Assembly (NCBI GenBank): GCA_903887045.1
Contig: CAISOD010000240.1
Span: 1 to 41,893, forward strand
Direction: 5' to 3'
DNA: 41,893 nt
From: an uncultured Gammaproteobacteria bacterium
Lineage (GTDB): Bacteria > Pseudomonadota > Gammaproteobacteria > Pseudomonadales > Pseudohongiellaceae
Both the position numbers and the translations under genes were made by a program. Within the stretch, counting starts at the first letter, position 1. Every line of letters begins with the position of its first letter. Under the pieces are notes generated by a model. That model worked only from the letters and a program-made list of their open reading frames with translations. It had not been told where the DNA came from and did not search any database. This document shows, one piece after another, positions 26,397-36,753 of the stretch.

Positions 26397-27871
26397 TAAC
26401 CAATCCGGTAATTCGGCGCTTCTTTGGTAATCGTTACATCGTGCACATGGCTTTCGCTGACACCCGCCGACGTGATTTTGACGAACTGCGGTTTCACCCG
26501 CATTTCCTCGATGTTGGCGCAGCCGGTGAGCCCCATGCTGGAACGCACACCGCCAATCAACTGGAACACGATTGCCGACATGGTGCCTTTGTACGGCACG
26601 CGGCCTTCGACGCCTTCGGGCACCAGCTTGCCGGCGCCGCTGTCGAGAGTCTGGAAGTAGCGGTCGCTGGAACCTTTGGCCATGGCACCGAGCGAACCCA
26701 TGCCGCGGTAGGCTTTGTAGCTGCGGCCTTGATACAACTCCACTTCACCCGGCGCTTCTTCGGTACCCGCCAGCAGGCTGCCGATCATCACGGCGTTGGC
26801 GCCGGCGGCAATTGCCTTGGCGATGTCGCCGGAGAAGCGGATGCCGCCGTCGGAGATGATGGTGACGTCGGTGCCTTTCAGGGCTGCGGCTACGTTCGAC
26901 ACTGCCGTGATCTGTGGCACGCCTACGCCAGTGACGATACGCGTGGTACAGATAGAGCCGGGACCAATGCCCACTTTGACGGAATCAACACCGGCTTCTA
27001 CCAGCGCCAGTGCGCCGGCAGCGGTGGCCACATTGCCACCGATCAATGCGATGGCGGGAAACTTGTCCTTGATCTGGCGGATACGCTTGAGCACTTCCTG
27101 CGAGTGGCCGTGCGAGGTATCCACCACGATCACATCAACGCCGGCAGCAACCAGTGCCCTCACGCGTTCTTCAGTATCGGCACCAGTGCCCACGGCGGCA
27201 CCAACGCGCAGGTGGCCCATCGAATCCTTGCAGGCGTTGGGGTGGTCTTCCGCTTTTCGGATATCTTTCAGGGTCACTAGGCCGCGCAGTTCGAACGCAT
27301 CGTTGATCATCAGCACCTTTTCGATACGGTATTTGTGCATCAACTGTTTGATTTCTTCCAGGCTGGCGCCTTCTTTTGCCGTTACCAGTCGCTCTTTCGG
27401 CGTCATGATGCTGGAGACTTTTGCATTCAGATCGCGCTCGAAGCGCACGTCACGCGAGGTGACTATGCCGACCAGTTCGCGCTTGCCGTCGGTTTCCACG
27501 ATTACCGGCATGCCGGAGATGCGGTTTTCCCGCGTCATTTCCATCAGCTTGCGCACAGTGGTATCTGGCGTGATGCAAAGCGGGTCGGTAACTACACCGC
27601 TTTCGTATTTCTTGACGGTGCGGACTTCTTTCGCCTGCGCTTCAATGCCCATGTTCTTGTGGATGATGCCGATACCGCCTTCCTGTGCCATCGCAATGGC
27701 CAGGCGCGCCTCGGTCACGGTGTCCATCGCAGAGGACACCAGCGGAATATTCAGCGTGATTGAACGGGTCAGGCGGGTTTTGAGATCGACCTTGTTGGGC
27801 AGTACCAGCGAGTGGGCGGGGACCAGCAAAACGTCGTCGAACGTGAGGGCTTCTTCGAGAATGCGCAGCAT
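26396..27871 (-). CDS. guaB: IMP dehydrogenase GuaB
   Basis: A 491-residue NAD-dependent enzyme that converts IMP to XMP, the first step of guanine nucleotide synthesis. Features: N-terminal [15 protein letters not shown], two CBS domains (about 95-205) that sense nucleotides, the catalytic cysteine loop [20 protein letters not shown] (about residue 300), and the flap MGSLGAM with the RYFQ segment. I chose the ATG at 27871, which reproduces the E. coli N-terminus and has AGGT upstream; the track's longer start covers the promoter. First gene of guaB-guaA. Confidence 0.98.
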   Translation of the reverse strand: MLRILEEALTFDDVLLVPAHSLVLPNKVDLKTRLTRSITLNIPLVSSAMDTVTEARLAIAMAQEGGIGIIHKNMGIEAQAKEVRTVKKYESGVVTDPLCITPDTTVRKLMEMTRENRISGMPVIVETDGKRELVGIVTSRDVRFERDLNAKVSSIMTPKERLVTAKEGASLEEIKQLMHKYRIEKVLMINDAFELRGLVTLKDIRKAEDHPNACKDSMGHLRVGAAVGTGADTEERVRALVAAGVDVIVVDTSHGHSQEVLKRIRQIKDKFPAIALIGGNVATAAGALALVEAGVDSVKVGIGPGSICTTRIVTGVGVPQITAVSNVAAALKGTDVTIISDGGIRFSGDIAKAIAAGANAVMIGSLLAGTEEAPGEVELYQGRSYKAYRGMGSLGAMAKGSSDRYFQTLDSGAGKLVPEGVEGRVPYKGTMSAIVFQLIGGVRSSMGLTGCANIEEMRVKPQFVKITSAGVSESHVHDVTITKEAPNYRIG

Positions 27872-27908
27872 GGTGATTACCTGAAACCGTGTTTCGGGAA
27901 ATCGGTAT

Positions 27909-27938
27909 ATTGTAACCGAGCGCCAAAGGCCCGGTAAA
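27909..27938 (-). promoter_or_regulatory. Candidate guaBA promoter
   Basis: On the minus strand TTTACC (27938-27933) and TACAAT (27914-27909) are 18 bases apart, about 38 bases before the guaB ATG. The -10 matches five of six consensus bases, and the -35 is weak. No clear PurR-type operator was found. Confidence 0.4.
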
Positions 27939-28023
27939 CCTGAAAATACCGCAGGTAGTGTGTGCAAGTCAGTGTACCCCCTAGGGGTCGGGCCAAAGGC
28001 TTGCCCTGTGGTATCTTGCGAAC

Positions 28024-29430
28024 ATGCCTGCCTATCGAACCATCAACAACCAGAACTCCAGCAGCAAGAGCGCTGACAGCAATGTGCTCAGCGTCAGCCA
28101 GTTGAACCGGCTCGCACGCCAGTTGCTGGAAGACCACTTTCCCAACGTATTGGTACAGGGCGAAATCTCCAATTTTGCACAGCCGGCGTCGGGCCACTGG
28201 TATCTCACGCTGAAAGACCAGGCCGGGCAGGTGCGTTGCGCGATGTTCCGCAACCGCAACATGTTTGTGCGCTTCAAACCGAAAGACGGCGTGCAAGTGG
28301 TGGTGAAGGCCAAGCTCAGTTTGTACGAAGGCCGCGGCGACTATCAGTTGCTTGTCGACACCATGGAAGAAGCAGGCGCCGGTGCTCTGAGGCAGGCTTT
28401 TGAACAGCTGTACCAGAAGCTGCTGGTGCAAGGGTTGTTTGATGCAGCCATCAAAAAGCCATTGCCTGCCCTGCCCCGCCATGTAGCCGTTATAACTTCT
28501 CCCACCGGCGCCGCAATCCGCGACGTGATCAGTGTGTTCCGCCGCCGCTTTCCGGCAACAGCACTCACCATCATGCCGGTGAGCGTCCAGGGCCAGCAGG
28601 CTGCCGGTGAAATGATCCGCGCACTGGTTACTGTCAACCAACGCCAAGGCTGCCTGCACGATGTCGATACCATTCTGCTGACGCGCGGTGGAGGTTCATT
28701 GGAAGACCTGTGGTGCTACAACGATGAAGCACTGGCCCACGCGATACATGCATCGGTGTTGCCGGTAGTGAGTGCAGTAGGCCATGAGGTGGATTTCACC
28801 ATAGCCGATTTTGTCGCCGATGCGCGTGCGGCGACGCCTTCAGCTGCAGCGGAATTGCTGAGTCCGCACCAGGACGCTTATCGCACACGACTTGTATCGC
28901 TGGCTGCACGCCAGGTGAATTTCATCAATTCAACAATTCAAGCGGCACTCCGCGAACTGGCCGCCACCGCGCGACGGCTGCGACATCCCGGCCGGCGCTT
29001 GCAGGAACAGGCACAGCGGCTGGATATGCTGGAACTGCGACTGACACGCGCAGTGCAGCGGCAACGTTTGCAGACCAGTCAGCAACTGGCGGTGATGCAA
29101 AAGCGACTACTGTTGCAGAGCCCGGATCGCTTGCTGGCCGGCCAACGTCGTTTGGTGGCGGCGCTGTTGCAACGCCTGATGCAGGCCATGCGCAACGGCC
29201 TGAAGGATCGGCGGCTTGCGCTCGGCAGTCATGGCCATGCGCTGAATGCGGTAAGCCCGCTCGCTACGCTGGCCCGTGGCTATTCGATTACCACCGACGC
29301 CAGCGGCCATGTGCTGACAGGCTTCGGACAGATTAGGCCCGGTGCTACAATCTTTACGCGTATGGCCGAAGGCAGCATCGAGAGCGCCGTAGTCGCAACA
29401 CACGACGACTCTCAGACTGCAGCACCTTAA
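28024..29430 (+). CDS. xseA: Exodeoxyribonuclease VII large subunit XseA
   Basis: A 468-residue catalytic subunit of exonuclease VII, which degrades single-stranded DNA from both ends in repair and recombination. The N-terminal OB fold ([21 protein letters not shown], then [20 protein letters not shown]) binds DNA. The central catalytic core has [30 protein letters not shown] and [30 protein letters not shown] long helical region follows, ending in LARGYSI. It is divergent from guaB. No xseB is in the window; in many bacteria it lies elsewhere. Confidence 0.97.
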   Translation: MPAYRTINNQNSSSKSADSNVLSVSQLNRLARQLLEDHFPNVLVQGEISNFAQPASGHWYLTLKDQAGQVRCAMFRNRNMFVRFKPKDGVQVVVKAKLSLYEGRGDYQLLVDTMEEAGAGALRQAFEQLYQKLLVQGLFDAAIKKPLPALPRHVAVITSPTGAAIRDVISVFRRRFPATALTIMPVSVQGQQAAGEMIRALVTVNQRQGCLHDVDTILLTRGGGSLEDLWCYNDEALAHAIHASVLPVVSAVGHEVDFTIADFVADARAATPSAAAELLSPHQDAYRTRLVSLAARQVNFINSTIQAALRELAATARRLRHPGRRLQEQAQRLDMLELRLTRAVQRQRLQTSQQLAVMQKRLLLQSPDRLLAGQRRLVAALLQRLMQAMRNGLKDRRLALGSHGHALNAVSPLATLARGYSITTDASGHVLTGFGQIRPGATIFTRMAEGSIESAVVATHDDSQTAAP

Positions 29431-29490
29431 CCATAACTTAATCCGACAGCTTCGGCTGTCCGCTACCATCCTTACCAACAGCAGGTACCC

Positions 29491-30111
29491 GTGAAAAAAG
29501 CTCCTGAACTGCAAAATATCCGTGGCGTCAAAATCTATCCCCCCAACCACAAGCGCGTACAAAAGTTGCTCACCGGCGACAACGAGCCGGAGATCCACGG
29601 CGACAAGGTGTGGTTCTCCAGCTACTTCATCATGGACTTCCTCGACGCCAATCCCCCTGAGCCCAAAACCCGCATCCTCGACGTTGGTTGTGGCTGGGGC
29701 GCGCTCAGCATCTATTGCGTGAAGAAGTTCCTCGCCAAAGTCACGGGCGTTGATGCCGACAAACACGTGTTTCCGTTGCTGGAACTGCACGCCACCTTGA
29801 ACAACGTCAATGTCGGCAAGAAAGTCAGCAAGTACGAAGACCTCAAGCCCGAATTCCTGGCGAAGCAGGACATCATCGTAGGTGGCGACATCTGCTTCTG
29901 GGACGAATTGGTGGATCCGTTGCATACGCTGATCAAGAACGCCCTCGCTGCCGGCGTTGAACGCATCATCATCGCTGATCCGGGCCGCCCGCCCTTCATG
30001 CGGCTTGCCCGCCGTTGCCGCCGTTTGCACAAGGCCAAAATCAAGAGCGTGAAGGTCACGACGCCACGCAAACACGAAGGCTATCTGCTAATCATCGATA
30101 ATCCCGGTTAA
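29491..30111 (+). CDS. Class I SAM-dependent methyltransferase
   Basis: A 206-residue protein with a Rossmann-type methyltransferase fold. Motif I is ILDVGCGWGALSIYC (about residue 68), followed by an acidic loop VTGVDAD that would hold the SAM ribose. A motif-IV-like GGDICFWDE lies near 131. The pattern resembles the predicted nicotinamide/ETF-beta-lysine methyltransferase-like group (tentative); the substrate is unknown. The start is GTG with AGGT upstream. It ends four bases before ppk, so the two are likely translated from one mRNA. Confidence 0.82.
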   Translation: MKKAPELQNIRGVKIYPPNHKRVQKLLTGDNEPEIHGDKVWFSSYFIMDFLDANPPEPKTRILDVGCGWGALSIYCVKKFLAKVTGVDADKHVFPLLELHATLNNVNVGKKVSKYEDLKPEFLAKQDIIVGGDICFWDELVDPLHTLIKNALAAGVERIIIADPGRPPFMRLARRCRRLHKAKIKSVKVTTPRKHEGYLLIIDNPG

Positions 30112-30115
30112 TTGC

Positions 30116-32191
30116 ATGCCCGTTGCCAGCACCGTCAATCTCAAGAGCTACAAGTATTACCTCAACCGCGAACTGAGCTGGCTGGAATTCAATCGGCGTG
30201 TACTGGCACAGGCGCGGGATACCAACGTACCGCTGCTGGAACGACTGTTCTACCTGTGTGTCGCCAGCTCGAACATGGACGAGTTCTTCGAAATACGTGT
30301 GGCCGGCCTCAAACAACAGGCTGCTTATGACAGTACTGCACGCGGCCCCGACCGGCTGACGGCGGAAGAGCAATTGGCACGCATCTCGGTGGTGGCACAC
30401 GATCTGGTACGCGACCAATACCGCATTCTCAACGATACCCTGCTGCCAGCGATGGCAAAAGAAGGCATCCACATCATGCTCAGCAAGATGTGGAATGTGA
30501 AGCAGAAGGAATGGATCAAGAGCTATTTCAACCGCGAACTGCTGCCGGTACTGAGCCCGGTAGGTCTGGATCCGGCGCATCCGTTTCCGCAGGTGCTCAA
30601 CAAGAGCCTGAACTTTATAATCTCGTTGCAGGGCAAGGATGCGTTCGGCCGCAATTCGGGTCTGGCCATTGTGCAGGCGCCGCGTGCATTGCCGCGCGTA
30701 GTGCAATTGCCCTCCTCGTGTGCCACGCATCCGCATGACTTCGTGATGCTGTCGTCCATCATCTTTCACCACGCGCGCGATCTTTTCCCCGGCATGAAGG
30801 TGCTCGGCTGTTACCAGTTCCGCATCACCCGCAACGCCGACCTCACCGTGCAGGAAGACGAAGGTGCCGATCTTCTGCACGCCATCGAAGGCAAATTGAC
30901 AACGCGCCGCTTCGCCAGCGCGGTGCGACTCGAAGTGCAGGAAGACTGCCCGCTCGATCTCATCAACTATCTGCGATCAAAGTTCGATCTGCAGGAAGAC
31001 GATGTGTACCAGGTGGGCGGACCGGTGAACCTCAACCGCATGATGGCCGTGCAATCAATGGTGAAGCGTCCCGATCTGAAGTTTCCGCCGTTCGAACCTG
31101 CGGTGCAGGGCAAGCTGCAGAACAACAACCTGTTCGAGTTGATCCGCAAGGGCGATGTGCTGCTGCATCATCCCTATCAATCATTCTCGCCGGTAGTGGA
31201 TCTGTTGCGGCAGGCGGCTGCCGATCCTGACGTGCTGGTGATCAAGCAAACGCTTTACCGCACCGGCAATGATTCCAGCATTGTCGATGCGTTGGAAAAG
31301 GCGGCACTTGAAGGCAAGGAAGTCACCGTGGTAATCGAACTGCGGGCGCGCTTCGACGAAGAGGAAAACATCGAAGTCGCCAACGAACTCCAGGCCGCCG
31401 GCGCCCACGTGTCGTATGGCGTAGTAGGTCACAAGACCCACGCCAAGATGATGTTGATCGTACGGCGCGAAGGCCGCGGGCTCAAACGCTATGTCCACCT
31501 CGGTACCGGCAACTACCATGCTCGTACCGCGCGCCAATACACCGACTTCGGGCTGTTGACCGCCGACCAGGCACTGACCGAAGACGTGCAGAAGGTATTC
31601 CAGCAACTGACCGCGATGGGCAAGCCCGGCAAGCTGAAGAAAATCCTGCAGGCGCCGTTTACCTTGCACAAGGCACTGCTGGAAAAAATCGAGCGCGAAA
31701 TTGCTTTTGCGAAAGCGGGCCGCCCTGCCCGCGTAATCGCCAAGCTGAATTCATTGACCGAACCGGGCCTGATCCATGCTCTCTACAGCGCGTCATGTGC
31801 GGGAGTGCGCATTGACTTGATCGTGCGCGGCATCTGCTGCCTGAAGCCGGGCATCAAGGCTGTGTCGGAAAATATCCATGTGCGCTCCATCATCGGCCGC
31901 TTCCTCGAACACTCCCGTTTGTACTATTTCCACAACGACGGGGATTTTGAACTCTACGCCAGCAGCGCCGACTGGATGGAACGCAACCTGTTCCGCCGAG
32001 TAGAAACCGCGTTCCCTATCGAAGACCGCCGCATGAAGAACAAGGTGCTGCAGGAAGGCCTGCTCGATTACCTGGCCGACAACACCCAGAGTTGGCTGCT
32101 GCAAAGCGATGGCTCCTACAAGCGCTGCACCCCCGGCAATGCCAAGCCACGCACCGCGCAAACGGCACTGTTGGCGCACTACAACGATTGA
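30116..32191 (+). CDS. ppk: Polyphosphate kinase 1
   Basis: A 691-residue enzyme, usually membrane-associated, that makes long-chain polyphosphate from ATP. The N-terminal domain opens YYLNRELSWLEFNRRVL, and the head domain has SSNMDEFFEIRVAG. The catalytic C-terminal part has the phosphorylated histidine in VGHKTHAKMML (about residue 440) and a second conserved histidine in GRFLEHSRLYYF (about 600). Length is normal for PPK1. No exopolyphosphatase (ppx) gene is adjacent. The stop lies three bases from the stop of the convergent esterase gene, leaving no room for a terminator. Confidence 0.97.
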   Translation: MPVASTVNLKSYKYYLNRELSWLEFNRRVLAQARDTNVPLLERLFYLCVASSNMDEFFEIRVAGLKQQAAYDSTARGPDRLTAEEQLARISVVAHDLVRDQYRILNDTLLPAMAKEGIHIMLSKMWNVKQKEWIKSYFNRELLPVLSPVGLDPAHPFPQVLNKSLNFIISLQGKDAFGRNSGLAIVQAPRALPRVVQLPSSCATHPHDFVMLSSIIFHHARDLFPGMKVLGCYQFRITRNADLTVQEDEGADLLHAIEGKLTTRRFASAVRLEVQEDCPLDLINYLRSKFDLQEDDVYQVGGPVNLNRMMAVQSMVKRPDLKFPPFEPAVQGKLQNNNLFELIRKGDVLLHHPYQSFSPVVDLLRQAAADPDVLVIKQTLYRTGNDSSIVDALEKAALEGKEVTVVIELRARFDEEENIEVANELQAAGAHVSYGVVGHKTHAKMMLIVRREGRGLKRYVHLGTGNYHARTARQYTDFGLLTADQALTEDVQKVFQQLTAMGKPGKLKKILQAPFTLHKALLEKIEREIAFAKAGRPARVIAKLNSLTEPGLIHALYSASCAGVRIDLIVRGICCLKPGIKAVSENIHVRSIIGRFLEHSRLYYFHNDGDFELYASSADWMERNLFRRVETAFPIEDRRMKNKVLQEGLLDYLADNTQSWLLQSDGSYKRCTPGNAKPRTAQTALLAHYND

Positions 32192-32194
32192 ATC

Positions 32195-33379
32195 TCAGGG
32201 CATCAGACGCAGGCGCAGCGGAGTTGCTTCAATCACCTGCAGTGTCGCTGCCCGCTGGCTGCCGCCAACCGTCACGGCCTGCAACGTCAATGTCCCTGCC
32301 CGGTAGATATTGTCGTTGTTCATTACCGTAACAGCTCGTGTCTGCAGTCGCAGCAGTTCGAACTCCATCGGTATGCGTGGCAGCAGCAAGAGCTGCGCAC
32401 TGTACTGCCTGTCGTTGGTACCAAAGACCGGAATATTGAGTCGCTGATCGTAGTAGTACGCGACCGTGGTGCCAGCAGGCGCTTGATCACGGCGCAGCGG
32501 TTTGAAGAAGTTCCAGATCACTTCGCTGGCATTGAAGGTTTGCACCGGTGTATCGGCTTCGCCACGCGGCGCTCTGCCTCCAGGCCAGGCATGGCCATTG
32601 CCCTTCACCACGTAGGATTCCAGCCTGCCGCCAGCACGGCAATCGCCATACACTCGGTGGTCGTAGATGGCATTGGCACTGTCGACAACAGACTTGCATC
32701 CGTTGACCCGGGCCCAATACTCTCCCTGCACGGCTATGGGAAGTGTCGGCAAGTCGGCCGGTGAAATGCCGAGTCCAAAACCCTGCAACTCGCCTCCAGC
32801 AGCTTTGACACGCTGGTCTTCAGCGCCATTGATGATCAACACCGGCATCGCATAATCACGCACTGGTTCATCGCCAAAGATGCCGGCGATGACCGGCGCA
32901 ATGCCCGCTACCTTGTCGGCCAGTTCGATGCCAACGCGATGCGTCATCATGCCGCCGTTGGACAGCCCGGTGACATAGACTCGTCCCGGATCCACCTTGC
33001 GAGTCGCAATCAGGTGATCTATCAGCAAGGACAGGAAGTGGACATCATCCACATTGTCACGCATTGCATAAGCACAGCAATGCGCAGCATTCCAGGTCAG
33101 CAGCACGTTGTCGAACACGCCATTGCTGCCATAGGGATACACTGCGATCAGACCGTCCCGCGCTGCGACGGCATCGAAGCCTGTTTGCTCCACCATGTTC
33201 TGGCCACTGCCACCGCCGCCATGCAACAGGATGACCAGCGGCGCCAGATCGCTACCAGTGGCAAAGTCGTGCACCAGGTACCGGCGTACACGCCCGTCAA
33301 CCATGATGGTTTCATCGCTGTTGGCAGCCGCTGCGGACAAATACACCAAGCACAGCAACAGTGTGACAATGCATTTCAT
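32195..33379 (-). CDS. Secreted LpqC/PHB-depolymerase-like esterase
   Basis: A 394-residue exported alpha/beta hydrolase. A signal peptide (MKCIVTLLLCLVYLSAAAA) starts at the ATG 33379; the longer track start is not credible because it precedes the signal. The catalytic triad is visible as Ser in GLSNGGMM, Asp in NGAEDQRV and His in KGNGHAWPGG, with the oxyanion segment LHGGGGSG. This matches the LpqC/poly-3-hydroxybutyrate depolymerase-like family (feruloyl esterases are related). About 90 residues follow the hydrolase domain and form a beta-rich tail that might bind substrate or cell surface. Actual substrate unknown. Confidence 0.87.
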   Translation of the reverse strand: MKCIVTLLLCLVYLSAAAANSDETIMVDGRVRRYLVHDFATGSDLAPLVILLHGGGGSGQNMVEQTGFDAVAARDGLIAVYPYGSNGVFDNVLLTWNAAHCCAYAMRDNVDDVHFLSLLIDHLIATRKVDPGRVYVTGLSNGGMMTHRVGIELADKVAGIAPVIAGIFGDEPVRDYAMPVLIINGAEDQRVKAAGGELQGFGLGISPADLPTLPIAVQGEYWARVNGCKSVVDSANAIYDHRVYGDCRAGGRLESYVVKGNGHAWPGGRAPRGEADTPVQTFNASEVIWNFFKPLRRDQAPAGTTVAYYYDQRLNIPVFGTNDRQYSAQLLLLPRIPMEFELLRLQTRAVTVMNNDNIYRAGTLTLQAVTVGGSQRAATLQVIEATPLRLRLMP

Positions 33380-33452
33380 GGCGCAAATCCAATTGGGTCT
33401 GCGAACAAGAACGCAGAGCAGCACCGCAGGTTGACAAGCCATCACCGGTAGC

Positions 33453-34163
33453 TCAACGCGAGATTGATGCAAAGCGTCGCAACAACAGTTCCGATTCGGC
33501 AGTGTCGGTGACTTCGGCCTGCAACGCATCAAAATCGAAACCCTCCCGTGTCAGCGCATCGCTACGGATACGCAGGTAGTGCAACATCGCCGTGTAAGTG
33601 AACTCGGGATGAAACTGCACCCCCCACACGCGCGGGGCAAAGCGCACGCCGTGGTGGGCTTCGAACGGATTCCACGCCAGCACTTCGGCGCCGTATGGCA
33701 ACCGGGTCACACTTTGCATGTGGGTAGTGTGGGCCAGGAAACGTTCCGGCAAACAGCTGAACAGTTCGTCCTGTGCAGCAGCCGGCGCCAGATGGATCTC
33801 TTTTGTGCCCATTTCACGCCCGCGCGGGTGGTAATCCACCACGCCACCGAGCGCATGCGCCAACAATTGATGGCCATAACAGATGCCCAGTATCGGCACC
33901 TGGTGCGCCATCGCGTCCAGCAGCCATTGTGCGGTGTATTCGCTCCACGGATGACGGTCACTGACCATGGCAGCCGAGCCTGAAATCACTATGCCCCGGT
34001 AGTCACGTGCCTCGGGCAGTTGCTCACCATCAATCACGGTGACGGTATGGCATTGCGCTGCAGTGAGACCGGCTGCAGCAGCTGTCCAGTGTTCAAAGTC
34101 CAGCAGCTCGGGTGGAATACCCTTGATCGCATAACCGGTCTTGATGAACAACAGTCGCTTCAT
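33453..34163 (-). CDS. Class I glutamine amidotransferase-like protein
   Basis: A 236-residue stand-alone amidotransferase domain. The nucleophile elbow [16 protein letters not shown] carries the cysteine, and the His/Glu pair is in GVQFHPEFT. It belongs to the GMP-synthase-like glutamine amidotransferase group (COG0518 type), whose members include gamma-glutamyl hydrolases and amide-transferring partners. No synthetase partner is encoded beside it, so its reaction is unclear. Its ATG overlaps the stop of der (ATGA) when der is read in its conserved C-terminal frame, which makes it the last gene of the large operon. Confidence 0.88.
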   Translation of the reverse strand: MKRLLFIKTGYAIKGIPPELLDFEHWTAAAAGLTAAQCHTVTVIDGEQLPEARDYRGIVISGSAAMVSDRHPWSEYTAQWLLDAMAHQVPILGICYGHQLLAHALGGVVDYHPRGREMGTKEIHLAPAAAQDELFSCLPERFLAHTTHMQSVTRLPYGAEVLAWNPFEAHHGVRFAPRVWGVQFHPEFTYTAMLHYLRIRSDALTREGFDFDALQAEVTDTAESELLLRRFASISR

Positions 34164-35568
34164 TTTCTGCGGTCGCGCTGGTTCTCACGATTCTTGAGGA
34201 TGCGGCGGCGGCGCGCCACTTGCTGGTAATCGAGATTCTTCTCCGCTTCAGTGAAGGGGTTGTCATCCTCACGCAATTCAATACGGATTGGCGTGCCTTC
34301 CAGCCGCAGCAGCTTGCGGAAATTCTTCTCGAGATAGCGTACGTAATGCTCAGGCAGCTTGTCCGTCTGCTTGCCGTGGATGACGAATATCGGCGGATTG
34401 TGACCACCCACATGCACATAGCGCAGCTTGATGCGGCGACCGTTGTAGGTAGGCGGCTGTGGCCGGTCTGGATGCGCTCCAGCGTCTGGTTCAACTTGGC
34501 AGTGGGAATTTTCTTGAATGCACTTTGGTAGGCCGTATGCACGGAATCGTACATGTTGCCGACACCTGTGCCATGCAAGGCCGAAATGAAATGGATTTTG
34601 GCAAAGTCGACAAAGTCGAAGCGGCGGCGGATTGCCTGACGGATTTCGTCCTTGTCGTATTCGTTCATGCCGTCCCACTTGTTGAGCGCGATCACCAGTG
34701 CGCGGCCGGTCTCAATCACATAGCCGAGCAAGTGCAGATCCTGCTCGACGATGCCTTCCTGCGCATCCAGCAGCAGTATCACCACATGCGCGTCCTGGAT
34801 GGCCTGCAGCGATTTGACGACGGAGAATTTCTCGACGAGTTCGGTGGTCTTGCCACGCTTGCGTATGCCGGCGGTGTCGATCAGTGTGTAGTGATGGCCG
34901 CGCCGCTCGAACGGGATGTAAATACTGTCACGTGTAGTACCGGCCTCGTCGTACACCACTACGCGGTCTTCACCCAGCATGCGGTTGACCAGTGTCGACT
35001 TGCCGACATTGGGCCGCCCCGCCACGCAGATACGGATGCTGTTGGCGATCGCAGGATCATCGCTAGGCAGTTCTGGTGGCGGAAACCGAGTGACCGCGGC
35101 TTCCAGCAATTTCTGCACACCCCTGCCCTGACTGGCCGCAACGGCATGCACTTCACTGATACCGAGCTTGTAGAAATCACTTAGGGCGTTGTCGTGATCA
35201 AGCCCGTCAGTCTTGTTGACGACCAGCATCACCGGCTTCTGCACCTTGCGCAGATGACCAACGATGAATTCATCGCCCTGGGTCAGACCCGCGCGCGCAT
35301 CAACCAGCAGCAACACCAAGTCGGCTTCTTCGATCGCCTGCAGTGACTGGCCCACCATCAGCTCATCAATGCCTTCTTCACCACCGTTGATACCACCGGT
35401 GTCGATGACAATGAAGCGACGTTCTTCGTAACGGCCTTCGCCATAGAGACGATCACGCGTGAGACCGGCGTAATCAGCTACCAGCGCGTCGCGACTGCGG
35501 GTAAAACAATTGAACAGCGTCGACTTGCCGACGTTGGGGCGCCCTACCAGGGCTATAACGGGAACCAT
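34160..35568 (-). CDS. der: Ribosome-assembly GTPase Der, with apparent one-base frameshift
   Basis: Der has two GTPase domains and a KH-like domain and is needed for 50S assembly. Domain 1 (from residue 1) has GRPNVGKST and NKTD; domain 2 has a second GRPNVGKST and NKWD. After LERIQTGH the reading frame fails: the KH-like domain ([23 protein letters not shown]... to [17 protein letters not shown]) continues in another frame. Adding one C on the coding strand near 34459-34461 (CCACAG to CCACCAG) restores [14 protein letters not shown] and gives a 469-residue product ending at 34160. The track's 491-residue ORF ends in unrelated sequence. Der is essential, so a sequence error is most likely; a real lesion is the alternative. 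It follows bamB by 9 bases. Confidence 0.9.
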
Positions 35569-35577
35569 TGGGAGTCC

Positions 35578-36753
35578 TTACTGGGCTGTATAGGACGCCA
35601 GATCGCCACTGTTGCCGTACACGAAAAGAGTATTGCCCTGCGCAAGCATGTGCGCGCGCACACCATCGCCGTCTGCCTTGATGCGGGCCACGAAGCGACC
35701 GTCAGACTGTGCCAGCAAATGCACATACCCCTCAGCATCACCCACTGCCAGGTAGTTGCTGAAGCCGGTGGGGGAGGACAACTGGCGCCAGGTCATCTGG
35801 TCATTGCTCCACTGGGGGGCGTCCTGGCCGACACGCCAGGCTTTGACAGTGTCATCCTCACTGACGACGTAAATATTGCCGAAGCCAAAGCCGGCGCCGA
35901 CATCACTGGATTCTTCCACGCGCCAGCGCGTTTGACCGGTGTTGGAATCTATCGCACTCAGATAGCCCTGGTAGCTTGGTACCAGCAACAGATTGTTATC
36001 GCCGACTACGAGTTCACCATCGATATCGACCAGTCGGTCGATGTCGGAATTGCCGGTAGGGATTGCCACGCGTTCTTCCCAGCGCAGCGTGCCGTTATCG
36101 AGCGCCAGCGATACCACCGAGCCACCGGCCTGGGCCGACAACACGGCGTTGCCGATGATAAGCGGGCTACTGGTGCCGCGCAGGCTTAGCGCTGGCACCG
36201 GATTTTCATAGGTCCAGAGCAAACTGCCGTTGGCAGCATCCAAACCGGTAATACGGCCGTCAACGCTCTGCACCACCACAAAACGGCCATCGCTGGCCGG
36301 TGACGACAGCACTTCGCTTGATACGGTTGTCTGCCAGCGCTGCTCTCCCGACTGGGCATCAAGCGCATACACAGCCGCGCCTTCAGTGCCGACCAGTACC
36401 ATGCCGCCACCAACACCTACGCCCCCACTGATCTCGACGTCGAGATCTGCACGCCACAGGCGTTTGCCGGTTTCAGCCTCGACGGCTACCACCAGACCGT
36501 TGTTGGCGCTGGCGTAGATGATGCCATTATCAAGGGCAGGCTTGAGCCGGTTGAACTTATCTCCCTGGCCTGAACCGACATTCATGCTCCAGTTGCGACG
36601 CAGACGCACTTCCGAATCAAAATCAGCCAGATCATCAGGCTCGCGCTCTTTCTTGTCGCGCATGAAATCGAAAATACCCATGCTGCAACCACCCAACAGC
36701 AGCATCAATGCAACGAGGGGTAGAGCGCGCCACCAGGCAGTTATCTTCAGCAT
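35578..36753 (-). CDS. bamB: Outer-membrane assembly lipoprotein BamB
   Basis: A 391-residue lipoprotein of the BAM complex, which inserts beta-barrel proteins into the outer membrane. A lipoprotein signal ends in LLLGGC (Cys at about residue 23). The rest is an eight-bladed PQQ-like beta-propeller with repeated motifs such as VVAVEAETGKRLW, VYALDAQSGEQRW, ITGLDAANGSLLW and LSAIDSNTGQTRW. The ATG at 36753 overlaps the yfgM stop by three bases; a GTG at 36756 is the alternative. Order yfgM-bamB-der is as in other gammaproteobacteria. Confidence 0.97.
   Translation of the reverse strand: MLKITAWWRALPLVALMLLLGGCSMGIFDFMRDKKEREPDDLADFDSEVRLRRNWSMNVGSGQGDKFNRLKPALDNGIIYASANNGLVVAVEAETGKRLWRADLDVEISGGVGVGGGMVLVGTEGAAVYALDAQSGEQRWQTTVSSEVLSSPASDGRFVVVQSVDGRITGLDAANGSLLWTYENPVPALSLRGTSSPLIIGNAVLSAQAGGSVVSLALDNGTLRWEERVAIPTGNSDIDRLVDIDGELVVGDNNLLLVPSYQGYLSAIDSNTGQTRWRVEESSDVGAGFGFGNIYVVSEDDTVKAWRVGQDAPQWSNDQMTWRQLSSPTGFSNYLAVGDAEGYVHLLAQSDGRFVARIKADGDGVRAHMLAQGNTLFVYGNSGDLASYTAQ

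Noticed and set aside
34093-34458. C-terminus of the 491-residue Der ORF in the track
   Set aside because: After the frameshift this is Ser/Arg-rich sequence unrelated to Der; the conserved KH-like domain is in another frame ending at 34160.
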